Part shown: positions 1-8,326 of the stretch, piece by piece
Layout of the letters: each line of letters opens with the position of its first letter
Position numbering within the stretch: the stretch's first letter is position 1
Assembly: GCA_046756445.1 (NCBI GenBank)
Contig: JBHHWI010000035.1
Location: forward strand, 1 to 25,795
Length of the DNA: 25,795 nucleotides
Source: JACZWL01 sp046756445
GTDB taxonomy: Bacteria > Pseudomonadota > Gammaproteobacteria > Steroidobacterales > Woeseiaceae
Direction: 5' to 3'
Notes under the pieces: model-generated
The model's database searches: none
Told to the model about the DNA's origin: nothing
What the model saw: the letters and a program-made list of their open reading frames with translations, nothing else
Made by a program: the position numbers and the translations under genes

Positions 1-929
1 GCGAGCAGCTCGTCGTCGGCGTTCAGGATGAGTGATCCGGAATTCTCGACGGCCCGGCTGACGATCCACTTGACGTCCAGGAGCTCATTCAGGTTTTGCG
101 AGCCGAAGTCGCCGAGATGATCCTCCGCGACATTGGTGATCAGCGCGGCGTCGGCTTTGGCGACGCCCAGTCCACGCCGCAGCAGTCCGCCACGTGCCGT
201 CTCCAGAATGGCCAGATCGACGTCCCGCTGGCGCAACACCGTTCTCGCGCCGCCGGGCCCCGACCAGTCGCCACGGTCGATGATCCGGTCGTTGACCGCG
301 ATCCAGTCGGTCGAACTCAGACCGACGTTCCTGCCGGCCGCGCGGGCGATATGCATCGACAGCCGGACCGTGGTGGTCTTGCCGTTGGTACCGGTGATCA
401 GGCCGACGGGAATGTCGTGCAGCCCTTCCCAGGGAATGTCGTCGGGATTCGGGATGTCGCGTACCGGCCACGTGACCGAGCCGCTGCCGAGGCCGACCGA
501 TACTTCATCGTCATCGCTGAGGAAGGAAACGCCGTGGTTATCGGCGGATCTTTCGAGTGTCATCAGCCCGGGATTGGCTTCTTCCGCAATCTCTGCGCGG
601 ATGCGATCGAGGGTTTCGTCGAAGTCGGGAGTGCCCGCCCCGTTGAATTCGCCGTCGCAACACGCCCAGGCCCATTCGTTGATCTCCGATGCCGCATACA
701 GCGCATCGATCGGCGCCGAGAAAGCCAGGCTCACCCCTTCGGACAGGCGCCGGCTGCAGGTGGACTCCCCTTCCCAACCAACGGCGTCGAGCATGCGGCG
801 GATGTTCTTCTTCCAGAAAGGGACGAGTGTTGCCGCTTCTGTTTCATCGCAGCGCACGTCGAGGATCGAGCCGGGCTTGTCCCAAAGCAGGCTCGGTCCT
901 GTCAGCCGCCGCGCGTCAATGTACTCCAT
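1..929 (-). CDS. Mur ligase family protein of the cyanophycin cluster (3' end beyond the window)
   Basis: Reading the minus strand from ATG at 929 gives an open frame to the left edge (309 codons and two bases), so the protein is cut at its C-terminus. It begins MEYIDARRLTGPSLLWDKPG, has about 170 residues without a recognised domain, then the Mur-ligase P-loop GTNGKTT at residues 180-186, followed by ETARGGLLRRGLG and NVAEDHLG. These two motifs closely parallel ETARGGMLRGGLG and NVAADHLG in the Mur-ligase half of the neighbouring CphA, so the protein looks like a relative of that half without the ATP-grasp part. The start lies 16 bp after the cphA stop on the same strand, so it is probably the last gene visible in the operon. 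Mur ligases use ATP to join an amino acid to a carboxylate. A role in making or priming cyanophycin is inference; the true substrate is unknown. Confidence 0.85.
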   Translation of the reverse strand, partial: MEYIDARRLTGPSLLWDKPGSILDVRCDETEAATLVPFWKKNIRRMLDAVGWEGESTCSRRLSEGVSLAFSAPIDALYAASEINEWAWACCDGEFNGAGTPDFDETLDRIRAEIAEEANPGLMTLERSADNHGVSFLSDDDEVSVGLGSGSVTWPVRDIPNPDDIPWEGLHDIPVGLITGTNGKTTTVRLSMHIARAAGRNVGLSSTDWIAVNDRIIDRGDWSGPGGARTVLRQRDVDLAILETARGGLLRRGLGVAKADAALITNVAEDHLGDFGSQNLNELLDVKWIVSRAVENSGSLILNADDELL

Positions 930-945
930 CGGCCGATATCAACGT

Positions 946-3732
946 CTAATCGCCGGCTTCCCTGGCGATCCTCACGCCGCGTTCGTCGCTGATGATCTCG
1001 AGGTCATCACGGAAACTGAAGTCCTCGACTTCCGGCAGTCCGATATTCACGGACGAGCGCTTGGGCGCGTCCTCTAGCCTGGCGCCTGAATTGAAATAGA
1101 TGATCTGCTTCCAGGTCCGCTTGATGGCGTCTGCCAGTATGAGGATCAGGTCGCCGGGTTCGGCAGCCTCCAGCGCTCTCGTCGTCGCCTCCTGCTCGTC
1201 CGGTATGACTTCGATCTTGTCGGCCGATACGCCCTCTTCGAGCAGTCTGTTCTTGATCATGACGGCGACTTCGTCGGAACCGCGGCCGCGCCGGTTGTCG
1301 TCGCAGCGGCAGATGAACAGATCGAAGTGTCCGGCGGCAATCCCGGCAATCTCGCGGATGTCTTGGTCTCGCCGGTCACCGGGTGCAGACACGACGACGA
1401 TGCGTTTCCCTTCCGGTTCGAAGCGATCGACCAGATCGCACATCGCCCTCACTGCCGCCGGGTTATGCGCGTAATCGAGGATGACCTTGAAGGGGTGCTC
1501 GTCGTAGATGTTCATGCGGCCGGGCGTCTGGAAGAAGGTCGCATCGAAGGTCCGCAGCCCGTGGCGGATATCCTCGAGCCCGATATTCATGTTGTAGGCA
1601 AGCGCCGCGGCGAACATCGCGTTCTGCACGTTGTGGATCGCCCGGCCCTCGATCGTCGCGGGGATCAGATGCGTCCACAGGAGCGGGATATGACTCTCGT
1701 TGTCATAGATCGTAATCATGTGGCCGTTCATGCCTTCCTCGAGCACGAAGGCTTGTCCGCCGGCGCGAATATGCTGTTTGACCAGCGGGTGCCCGGGATT
1801 CATGGTCACGTAGCAGAGTGTCTTCGCGTCGGTGTAGTCCGCCATCTGGAGACAAAGCGGATCGTCCGCATTGAGAACAGCCGCGACTTTGGCGATCTCG
1901 ATGGGGACTCGCTTTATCTCCGCGAGCTGCCCGAGCGTGTCGATGCCCTTGAGCCCCAGATGATCGGCCGCGACGTTGAGACAGGCCGCGACATCGCACT
2001 CCTGGAACCCCAGTCCGCCGCGCAGCATGCCGCCACGCGCGGTCTCCATGACGGCCGCATCGACGGACGGGTCGCGGAGGATCATCTTCGCCGAAATCGG
2101 GCCGGTCATGTCGCCGGGGACGCTCAACTGCCCGTCGATATAGACGCCGTCCGTCGATGTCAGCCCGACCGTGAACCCGCACATCTTCAGGACATGCGCA
2201 AGCATGCGCGATGTGGTCGTCTTGCCGTTGGTGCCGGTCACCGCGGCGATCGGGATGCTGCTGGGCGCATCGGGCGGAAACAGCATGTCGAGCACCGGGC
2301 CGGCGACGTCCCTGGGCGTCCCCTCGCTGGGTGCGACATGCATGCGGAAGCCGGGTCCGGCGTTGACTTCGCAGATGCCGCCGCCCGTTTCCCGGTACGA
2401 CTCGGTGATGTCTCTGGTCAGGAAATCGACCCCGCCGATATCGAGGCCGATCGCCTTGATCGTGCGTATGGCCATCTCCCGGTTATCGGGATGAATCGTG
2501 TCCGTGACATCGATGGCCGTGCCGCCCGTCGACAGGTTGGCTGTCTTGCGCAGATAGACGGTCTCGCCTTTTTTGGGGACCGTATGGTGATCGTAGCCCA
2601 GCTTTGTCAACAGACGGTCCGCCTGGTGATCCAGTTCCAGCCGCGTCAGCACTTTCTCGTGACCGACACCGCGGCGGGGATCCTGGTTGACGATGTCGAC
2701 CAGGTCTTCGATCGTGTGCCTGCCATCGCCGACGACGTGGCCCGGCACGCGTTTCGAGGCGGCGACGAGTTCACCGTTGACGACCAGCAGGCGATGATCG
2801 TGTCCCTCGAGATAAGACTCCACGATGACGTTGCGGCCGTGTTCTCTGGCCTTGTCGAACGCGGTCTCGACCTCGTCGCCGGTCTTCAGGTTGATCGATA
2901 CGCCGCGGCCATGGTTGCCGGCCAGCGGCTTGACGACCACGGGAAAGCCGATGCGTTCGGCCGCGCGTTTCGCGTCGCTCGAGCTCCTTACCATTCGCTG
3001 TTTGGGCACCGGCAGGCCGAGATCGCGCAGGATGCTGTTGGTTTCCTCCTTGTCCGATGCAAGCTCCACCGCGATGTTGCTGGTGTTGCCGGTCGTGGTC
3101 GCCTGTATGCGATGCTGGTACCTGCCGTGTCCGAATTGCACCAGGCTTTGCCGGTTCAGGCGGATCCACGGAATGCCGCGTTGCTCCGCTGCACGCACCA
3201 GCGATGCCGTGCTCGGGCCGAATGCGCGGCGTTGCGCGTAGCGGATGAAGCCGTCGCGCGCTTGGGCGAACTCCCAGTCGTCGCCCGGCCCGTCCTCGGG
3301 CTTCACCGTATCGGGCAGGAGACTGTGAATCAGCTCCAGTGACAGGTTGCTGGCTTCCCGGCCGACGGCGTCGTCGTGATATTGGAAAACCATGTTGTAC
3401 AGGCCAGCCTGGCCGTCGATCGACCGAGTGCGGCCGAAGGTGACCGGGTAGCCTGCGATATTCTGCAGCTCGATCGCGAGGTGCTCCATGACATGCCCGA
3501 GCCAGGTGCCCTCGTCCTCGTTGAGCCGGCGTACGAAGCCGCCCGGCTCCTTGTATGAGCAGCCGTGCTCCTGCAGGCCCGGGAGACTCTCGAGCAGCGG
3601 CTGGACGAAGTCATCGCCCAGACGGCCCGTCGGCCACTCCTCGAGCTCGCCGAGATCGAGCACATGCCGGATAACGGGGAAGTGCGCGTAGATGTTCGGC
3701 CCGACATAGACGTTGGTGCTGACGATTTTCAT
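946..3732 (-). CDS. cphA: Cyanophycin synthetase
   Basis: 928 residues, the usual size or slightly larger. It makes multi-L-arginyl-poly-L-aspartate in the cytoplasm by alternately adding Asp to the backbone and Arg to its side chains, one ATP each. Visible architecture: an N-terminal domain (about 1-160) with GHVMEHLAIELQ at 79-90, whose H80/E83/H84 arrangement recalls the cryptic metallopeptidase site known in some CphA N-domains; an ATP-grasp domain (about 220-485) with VVVKPLAGNHGRGV at 265-278 and CEVNAGPGFRMHVAPSEG at 454-471; and a Mur-ligase domain with TGTNGKTTT at 499-507, ETARGGMLRGGLG and HNPAAVRAM. The start MKIVSTNVYVGPN fits the family. It lies 13 bp after the cphB stop, with only a weak Shine-Dalgarno, suggesting coupled translation. 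No key motif appears damaged. Confidence 0.97.
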   Translation of the reverse strand: MKIVSTNVYVGPNIYAHFPVIRHVLDLGELEEWPTGRLGDDFVQPLLESLPGLQEHGCSYKEPGGFVRRLNEDEGTWLGHVMEHLAIELQNIAGYPVTFGRTRSIDGQAGLYNMVFQYHDDAVGREASNLSLELIHSLLPDTVKPEDGPGDDWEFAQARDGFIRYAQRRAFGPSTASLVRAAEQRGIPWIRLNRQSLVQFGHGRYQHRIQATTTGNTSNIAVELASDKEETNSILRDLGLPVPKQRMVRSSSDAKRAAERIGFPVVVKPLAGNHGRGVSINLKTGDEVETAFDKAREHGRNVIVESYLEGHDHRLLVVNGELVAASKRVPGHVVGDGRHTIEDLVDIVNQDPRRGVGHEKVLTRLELDHQADRLLTKLGYDHHTVPKKGETVYLRKTANLSTGGTAIDVTDTIHPDNREMAIRTIKAIGLDIGGVDFLTRDITESYRETGGGICEVNAGPGFRMHVAPSEGTPRDVAGPVLDMLFPPDAPSSIPIAAVTGTNGKTTTSRMLAHVLKMCGFTVGLTSTDGVYIDGQLSVPGDMTGPISAKMILRDPSVDAAVMETARGGMLRGGLGFQECDVAACLNVAADHLGLKGIDTLGQLAEIKRVPIEIAKVAAVLNADDPLCLQMADYTDAKTLCYVTMNPGHPLVKQHIRAGGQAFVLEEGMNGHMITIYDNESHIPLLWTHLIPATIEGRAIHNVQNAMFAAALAYNMNIGLEDIRHGLRTFDATFFQTPGRMNIYDEHPFKVILDYAHNPAAVRAMCDLVDRFEPEGKRIVVVSAPGDRRDQDIREIAGIAAGHFDLFICRCDDNRRGRGSDEVAVMIKNRLLEEGVSADKIEVIPDEQEATTRALEAAEPGDLILILADAIKRTWKQIIYFNSGARLEDAPKRSSVNIGLPEVEDFSFRDDLEIISDERGVRIAREAGD

Positions 3733-3745
3733 GAGCCGCGCTCTA

Positions 3746-4579
3746 TCATTGTTCTTCCGGCTCTGCGATTGCCTCCCGCGTAGCGATCTCGAAGCGGCCG
3801 CCTGCTATCAGTATATGCAGTTTTACGTCGATCAGGCTAACGGGCTCGCCGCGCTGCGCCCTGTCCATTGATGAATAGCTCAGGTTGGTGGGGTCGATGA
3901 TCGTGAGCCCGCCGCTGCCGATGACCTCCAGGCAGTCGCCGGGCTTGATGAACGCCGCCGTGTCCTCGTCCAGGCCGATGCCGACCGCGAACGGATTGTA
4001 GGCCAGCGCCGTCAGCAACCTGCCCAGCCTGTCCCGCTGACGAAAATGCTGATCGATGATGAAGCTGTTGGTCAGTCCCAGGCCGGGAGCCATGGTCACC
4101 ATGTCCGGGCTGGGCGTGCTGCCCTCGTCGCCGCCGGCAATCATGTGCTCGGGCATGAAAGCGGCGCCGGCGGAGGTCCCGGCCACATGCATGCCGGCGG
4201 CGTTCCGGCGACGGATCATCTGCGCGACCGGCGTGCCGCCCAGCGTCGTCGACAGACGCAGCTGGTTGCCGCCGGTCATGAAAACGCCCTGGGCGCCCTC
4301 GATGTAGTCCAGGAATTTCTGTGAGTGGCAGTCCTCGCGCGTACATATCGGCAACACGCGCGCATGCTTGATGCCGAGGTTGCGAAACAGTTTCTCGTAG
4401 TTGCGGCCGGTGTTTTCGAGTTCCGAGGCAGTCGGGATGATCGCGATGCGCGCCGATCTGCCGCCGCAGACCTCGACGAAGCGGTCCAGGATCTCGGGGT
4501 TGTGGAACTTCTCCTCGGCGCCGCCGATCGGTATGATGTAGCCGCGCCCGGCGTGATTCGAGTGGTTCGACGGGCTCAT
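3746..4579 (-). CDS. cphB: Cyanophycinase (peptidase family S51)
   Basis: 277 residues, a typical cytoplasmic cyanophycinase length. It is an exopeptidase that releases beta-Asp-Arg dipeptides from cyanophycin. Sequence support: GYIIPIGGAEEK near the N-terminus (13-24); IIPTAS at 47-52; VFMTGGNQLRLS at 99-110; the nucleophile elbow AGTSAGA with Ser136; and DQHFRQRDRLGRL starting at 176, a family signature containing a conserved His (178). No signal peptide is visible, consistent with intracellular mobilisation. Its ATG shares one base with the iadA stop (TAATG arrangement), so translation is probably coupled to the upstream dipeptidase, and cphA follows 13 bp later. Having polymerase and depolymerase in one transcript implies control at the protein level or by substrate supply; this is inference. 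Confidence 0.96.
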   Translation of the reverse strand: MSPSNHSNHAGRGYIIPIGGAEEKFHNPEILDRFVEVCGGRSARIAIIPTASELENTGRNYEKLFRNLGIKHARVLPICTREDCHSQKFLDYIEGAQGVFMTGGNQLRLSTTLGGTPVAQMIRRRNAAGMHVAGTSAGAAFMPEHMIAGGDEGSTPSPDMVTMAPGLGLTNSFIIDQHFRQRDRLGRLLTALAYNPFAVGIGLDEDTAAFIKPGDCLEVIGSGGLTIIDPTNLSYSSMDRAQRGEPVSLIDVKLHILIAGGRFEIATREAIAEPEEQ

Positions 4580-5757
4580 TATTGTGCGGTCCCGTCCCGG
4601 CCTTCGAACTGGCCGTATATCTGTTGATGACCGTCTCTGACGTGCCAGATGCCGGCGACCATCACATCGCTGACATCGTCATTGTCGTCGAGCACGATGA
4701 AATCGGCGGCGCACCCGGCCTTGACGCGGCCCCGGTCGTGCAGCCGCAGAATGTCGGCGACATTCGACGTGAAAGCGGGCAATACCCGCTCCAGTGGCGC
4801 GTCCATCTCGAGCAGCTTCTTCAGTGTCTGCGGCAGCCTCGCCGCCTGCCCGATGTCCATCTCCTCGACTTCCCCCTGATCATTGAACACCGGCAGGCAG
4901 CCGCCGCCGTCGGAGCTGATCGTTATCCTGTCCGGCGGCGCGCCGGACTCGAGATACCTGAGCAGGGCATCCTCCGCCGGCCACGCGTCTTCGTCATCTG
5001 CAACGGGGAAGGCCGTGATATCGACCGTGCTGCCGCCGCGGGCGAGATCGAGCGCCTCGTCAAACAGCGCTTTGCTGCGGTTGACATGCGTCGGATTGAA
5101 GACGCGTGCCGGCAGTTCGCTCAGGGCCAGCGCCTGGCGAACCAGCTCGAGGCCGCGCTCGCCGTCACCGAGGTGCAGGTGAACGATGCCGGCCTTGCCG
5201 GAGATCATCCCCGCGACATGAGCATCGCTCGCGATTCGCAGCAGTTCATCACGTGTCGGCTGGCTGGAGCGATGGTCGGAGAGCGCCAGCTCGCCGATGC
5301 CGATCACCGGGTCGAGATAAACGATGTCATCGCGGACGCTGCCTGTCAGCGTGACCGGCGGCAGGTGATAACCGCCCGTGTGGCACCAGGCGCCGATGCC
5401 GTCTTCCCTGAGCGCCCTGGTCTGGGCCAGCAGTCCCCGGGTATCCCGCGTCGTGTCGTCGGTGCCGAGCACGCCGACTACGCTGGTTACACCGGCCCGC
5501 GTCAAATCGCTGAGCGGCACCGGCGGGACCCGACTGCCGAAGCCCGACTCGCCGCCACCGCCGGTGACATGCGCGTGGCCGTCGACGAATCCCGGTATCA
5601 GCCGCCGCCCGTCGATGTCCGTGACGATCGCGTGTGGGGCGGACGCTGCCTCCCGGTCCCGGCTGATCGACAACACCTGGCCCGCGCCGACACTCAGGTG
5701 GCAGACACCCAGATCTTCCGGCGCAAATGCGCGCGCATTGGTGAGTATTTGAAGCAA
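4579..5757 (-). CDS. iadA: Isoaspartyl dipeptidase (beta-aspartyl peptidase)
   Basis: Cytoplasmic amidohydrolase-fold dipeptidase that cleaves beta-aspartyl dipeptides; here the natural substrate should be the beta-Asp-Arg made by CphB. From TTG at 5757 it is 392 residues, close to the E. coli enzyme (about 390), and begins LLQILTNARAFAPEDLG, aligning with the E. coli N-terminus. The frame stays open to TTG 5847, but that start would overlap the divergent queF and add about 30 unmatched residues; no ATG or GTG lies between. Numbered from 5847, motifs are GHAHVTGGGGESG (90-102), HTGGYH (156-161), a HLHLGD metal-His motif, NPTHVNRS and SSDGGGCLP with the catalytic Asp. The position of the carboxylated metal-bridging lysine (Lys162 in E. 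coli) is Glu186 here. First gene of the cyanophycin operon; exact start uncertain. Confidence 0.93.
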   Translation of the reverse strand: MLQILTNARAFAPEDLGVCHLSVGAGQVLSISRDREAASAPHAIVTDIDGRRLIPGFVDGHAHVTGGGGESGFGSRVPPVPLSDLTRAGVTSVVGVLGTDDTTRDTRGLLAQTRALREDGIGAWCHTGGYHLPPVTLTGSVRDDIVYLDPVIGIGELALSDHRSSQPTRDELLRIASDAHVAGMISGKAGIVHLHLGDGERGLELVRQALALSELPARVFNPTHVNRSKALFDEALDLARGGSTVDITAFPVADDEDAWPAEDALLRYLESGAPPDRITISSDGGGCLPVFNDQGEVEEMDIGQAARLPQTLKKLLEMDAPLERVLPAFTSNVADILRLHDRGRVKAGCAADFIVLDDNDDVSDVMVAGIWHVRDGHQQIYGQFEGRDGTAQ

Positions 5758-5821
5758 GGAATCGTCCCGGGGCAAAAAGGGGCGATAGTTTACACTAGCC
5801 GGATTTGGGGAGTGAATCCGG

Positions 5822-6631
5822 ATGCGCGGCGAGTCCCTGCTGGGCAAGAAGACCGGTTACCCGATGACCTATTCACCGGATCTGCTCCGTTCGATTCCAC
5901 GCGCGGACAGCCGGCGAGTGATCGGACTCACGAGCGAATTGCCGTTTCAGGGAGAGGACGTCTGGAATGCCTATGAATTGACCTGGCTCAATGTCAAGGG
6001 CAAACCGCAGGTCGCGACCGCCGAATTCCGCGTGCCCGCTGCCTCGCCCTCGATCATCGAATCGAAGTCGATGAAGCTGTACCTCAATTCGCTCTCGATG
6101 ACGAGATACGGCGAAGCGGATGCCGTGGCACAGACGATTGTCACGGATCTGAGCCGGGCTGCCGGGGCCGCCGTGTCCGTCGAGCTCTACTCACTGGCCG
6201 AAACAGGTGGCATTCTCGATCTGCCCGGCACCTGCATCGACGAGCTCGACGTCGAATGCTCGAGCGCCGGCGTCGATCCCGGTCTGCTGGGGCCCGGCCG
6301 GGGTGACACCGTGTCGGAGGCGTTACATTCGCATATTCTGCGAACACTCTGCCCGGTCACCGGTCAGCCGGACTCGGCCAGCATCCTGATTCGCTATCAG
6401 GGACGGCGGCTCGACCGGGGCGCCCTGCTCCGTTACCTGGCGTCCTATCGCAATCACGCGGACTTCCACGAGAGCTGCGTCGAGCGCGTATTCCTCGACA
6501 TACAAGACCGCTGCAAGCCTGAACGACTCACGGTCTATGCGCGCTACAACCGCCGAGGCGGCCTCGACATAAACCCCTTCCGCAGCGATTTCGAGTCAGG
6601 CGCCGACAACGTCCGTCTGCGGCGGCAATAG
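5822..6631 (+). CDS. queF: NADPH-dependent 7-cyano-7-deazaguanine reductase QueF
   Basis: 269 residues, the long two-domain QueF type of gammaproteobacteria. It reduces the nitrile preQ0 to preQ1 with two NADPH, a step towards queuosine in tRNA. Support: LLGKKTGYPMTYSPDLL at 6-22 aligns with the conserved N-terminal GK-T-Y region, so ATG 5822 is preferred over ATG 5864; a GGGGAG Shine-Dalgarno lies about 10 bp upstream. ESKSMKLYLNS (80-90) is the substrate-pocket motif; the catalytic Cys is Cys177 in LCPVTGQPD and the acid is Asp184, seven residues on as in E. coli. The C-terminus RYNRRGGLDINPFRS is a family signature. It diverges from the cyanophycin operon, with which no functional link is evident. 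No other queuosine genes or preQ1 riboswitch were seen. Confidence 0.96.
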   Translation: MRGESLLGKKTGYPMTYSPDLLRSIPRADSRRVIGLTSELPFQGEDVWNAYELTWLNVKGKPQVATAEFRVPAASPSIIESKSMKLYLNSLSMTRYGEADAVAQTIVTDLSRAAGAAVSVELYSLAETGGILDLPGTCIDELDVECSSAGVDPGLLGPGRGDTVSEALHSHILRTLCPVTGQPDSASILIRYQGRRLDRGALLRYLASYRNHADFHESCVERVFLDIQDRCKPERLTVYARYNRRGGLDINPFRSDFESGADNVRLRRQ

Positions 6632-6679
6632 ACGCAACAAAGGGCGCCAACCGGCTTTTGCCTGCCCGCCTGTTTCTGC

Positions 6680-6708
6680 TTGCTGACCAGCAGGTCATTT
6701 ATTATACT
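6680..6708 (+). promoter_or_regulatory. Sigma70-type promoter of the TetR-ABC operon
   Basis: A -35 element TTGCTG (6680-6685) and a -10 element TATACT (6703-6708) are separated by exactly 17 bp. The start codon of the tetR gene is 32 bp past the -10. The last base of the -10 is the first base of the palindromic operator. The -35 region also sits in a smaller inverted repeat, TGCTG-AC-CAGCA. Read from sequence only; no transcript evidence. Confidence 0.7.
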
Positions 6709-6727
6709 ACTGACTCATCAGTCAGTA
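6708..6727. promoter_or_regulatory. Probable operator of the adjacent TetR regulator
   Basis: Perfect inverted repeat with 8-bp arms TACTGACT and AGTCAGTA around CATC. It starts at the last base of the -10 hexamer and covers the expected transcription start, the usual place for autorepression by a TetR-family dimer. The spacing and TGACT/AGTCA arms resemble known TetR-family operators. That this protein binds this site is inference. Confidence 0.7.
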
Positions 6728-6740
6728 AGGCGAAAAAGCG

Positions 6741-7373
6741 ATGCCGGAGCCACGATTCAGGCGGCGCAAGGAGGCGCGGCCGGCAGAGATCACCCGGGCC
6801 GCACTGGAGGCTTTTGCCGAGCAGGGCTACGCGGCGACGCGCGTCGACGACGTCGCCAGGCGTGCCGGAGTCAGCAAGGGCCTGCTCTACCTGTATTTCA
6901 GGACCAAGGAAGAACTGTTCAAGGCGGTCATACGCAGCGTCGTGGTGCCGCGAATCGACGCCCTCAAGTCCAGCATCGCCGATACCGAGCTGTCGGCGGA
7001 AGAATTCCTGCGGGGACCGTTCCTCGACTTTATCCGGAAGTTGCCGGACTCGCCTGCGCGTATCGTCGTCCGTCTGCTGATTGCCGAGGGGCCGAAGCAC
7101 CCGGACCTGACCGCGTATTACCACGATCAGGTCATATCCGGGGGCCTGGCCGCGCTGAGGCAGTTGATCGGCCGCGGCGAGCAAGACGGAGCGTTCCGCG
7201 CAACGCGCCTCGGTGAGTTTCCGCAACTCCTTATCGCCCCCGTGTTGATGTCGATGATCTGGAAGACCCTTTTTCAGCGGCAGCATCCTCTGGACACCGA
7301 CAAACTCCTGGAGACGCACATCGAATTGGTTTTGCGAGCGATCAGGGCGGACGCAGACGGAGGAGCGGAGTGA
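6741..7373 (+). CDS. TetR/AcrR family transcriptional regulator
   Basis: 210 residues, normal for the family. The N-terminal helix-turn-helix domain runs over about residues 10-60 (EITRAALEAFAEQGYAATRV, then DDVARRAGVSKGLLYLYF at 35-52, which contains the recognition helix). The C-terminal ligand-binding domain is unremarkable. The ATG has an AAGG about 13 bp upstream. The stop overlaps the start of the membrane-fusion protein (GTGA), so it is the first gene of a four-gene exporter operon. By analogy with local TetR regulators it should repress its own operon through the palindrome at 6708-6727 and release it on binding a transported compound or related metabolite. The inducer cannot be read from sequence. 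Confidence 0.93.
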   Translation: MPEPRFRRRKEARPAEITRAALEAFAEQGYAATRVDDVARRAGVSKGLLYLYFRTKEELFKAVIRSVVVPRIDALKSSIADTELSAEEFLRGPFLDFIRKLPDSPARIVVRLLIAEGPKHPDLTAYYHDQVISGGLAALRQLIGRGEQDGAFRATRLGEFPQLLIAPVLMSMIWKTLFQRQHPLDTDKLLETHIELVLRAIRADADGGAE

Positions 7374-8326
7374 CACCGCGGCGATCACTCCCTCTGCTGT
7401 GGATCTGCGTGAGCCTGCCCGGTTGCGATTCTTCCGGCGACGAGGCGCGGGTTGTGGGCCAGCTGGAGTCGGACCGGATCGAGATAACGGCGGAAGTCTT
7501 CGAGCCGATCGTGGAGATCGCCGTCGCCGAGGGTCAGCGAGTTTCCGCCGGCGACCTGCTGTTGGAGCAGGACAATACGAGAATTCGCGCCAGGATCGCC
7601 GAGACCGAGGCTTCGCTCGCGCAAAGCCGCGCGCGCCTCGACGAACTCGTACGGGGACCGCGCAAGGAACAGATCGCTGCCGGTCGCGCAAATGTGCGGG
7701 GCGCCGTCCGGGACCTCGAGTTTCGCAAGACCGAGTACGAGCGCGCGCAACGTGTATTCGAACGCGACCTCGCATCGCCGGAGGCTGTCGACCGCGCAAG
7801 AGCGCAACTCGACAGGGCCGAGGCTACCCTGGACTTCGAACAGGCGCGCCTGCAGGAACTGCTGAGCGGAACGACTGTCGAGGAACTGGCGCAGGCCGAG
7901 CAGGCCGTTCTCCGTATCGAGGCCAGACTATCGACGCAGCAGATCGATCTCGACCGTCACAGCCCGATCGCTCCCGTTGATGCGATCGTCGACAGCAGGC
8001 TTTACGAGCCCGGGGAGCGCCCGGCCGTCGGCAAGCCGATACTCGTGCTGCTCTCGGGCGAACAGCCGTATGCACGCATCTACATTCCCGAGCGCCTGCG
8101 CGTTCACGTTGCGCCCGGCACGGCTGCGCGCGTGACCATCGACGGATTGAGCGAAGCGATCGCCGGCACGGTCCGCTGGGTGTCCAGCGAGGCAACGTTC
8201 ACGCCCTACTTTGCGCTGACCGAGAGAGACCGCGGGCGGCTCAGTTATGTCGCCAAGGTCGACATTCTCCACACCGGTCGGCGCCTGCCGGACGGCGTGC
8301 CCGTGGAGGTCGAACTGGCACTGTGA
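7370..8326 (+). CDS. HlyD/YbhG-like membrane-fusion lipoprotein of an ABC exporter
   Basis: 318 residues, starting at GTG 7370 behind a strong GGAGG and overlapping the tetR stop. The N-terminus (RRSLPLLWICVSLPGC) ends in the lipobox LPGC, so it is probably a lipoprotein. Next come a first half-lipoyl segment (ITAEVFEPIVEIAVAEGQRV), a long alpha-helical hairpin rich in Arg, Glu and Ala (about 75-190), and a beta-barrel region with a second lipoyl half (HSPIAPVDAIVDSRLYEPGE). This is the periplasmic adaptor layout of YbhG-type ABC-2 exporters. It should link the inner-membrane ATPase-permease to an outer-membrane channel such as TolC, which is not encoded here. The substrate is unknown; related systems export drugs or other hydrophobic or cationic compounds. 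Confidence 0.9.
   Translation: MTPRRSLPLLWICVSLPGCDSSGDEARVVGQLESDRIEITAEVFEPIVEIAVAEGQRVSAGDLLLEQDNTRIRARIAETEASLAQSRARLDELVRGPRKEQIAAGRANVRGAVRDLEFRKTEYERAQRVFERDLASPEAVDRARAQLDRAEATLDFEQARLQELLSGTTVEELAQAEQAVLRIEARLSTQQIDLDRHSPIAPVDAIVDSRLYEPGERPAVGKPILVLLSGEQPYARIYIPERLRVHVAPGTAARVTIDGLSEAIAGTVRWVSSEATFTPYFALTERDRGRLSYVAKVDILHTGRRLPDGVPVEVELAL

Noticed and set aside
96..1077. Long plus-strand open frames of about 300 residues
   Set aside because: They lie opposite the Mur-ligase-like gene, whose frame has clear motifs; the plus-strand products show no family features and are Arg/Pro/Ala-rich as expected of antisense frames in GC-rich DNA.
1327..3342. 671-residue plus-strand open frame opposite cphA
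   Set aside because: Antisense to a fully conserved cyanophycin synthetase; no motif of its own and no ribosome binding site.
4582..5976. 464-residue plus-strand open frame opposite iadA
   Set aside because: Antisense to the dipeptidase and running into queF in another frame; no recognisable domain.
6702..7799. 365-residue minus-strand open frame opposite the TetR and membrane-fusion genes
   Set aside because: Low-complexity, Arg-rich product, opposite two well-supported genes; would also cover the operator.
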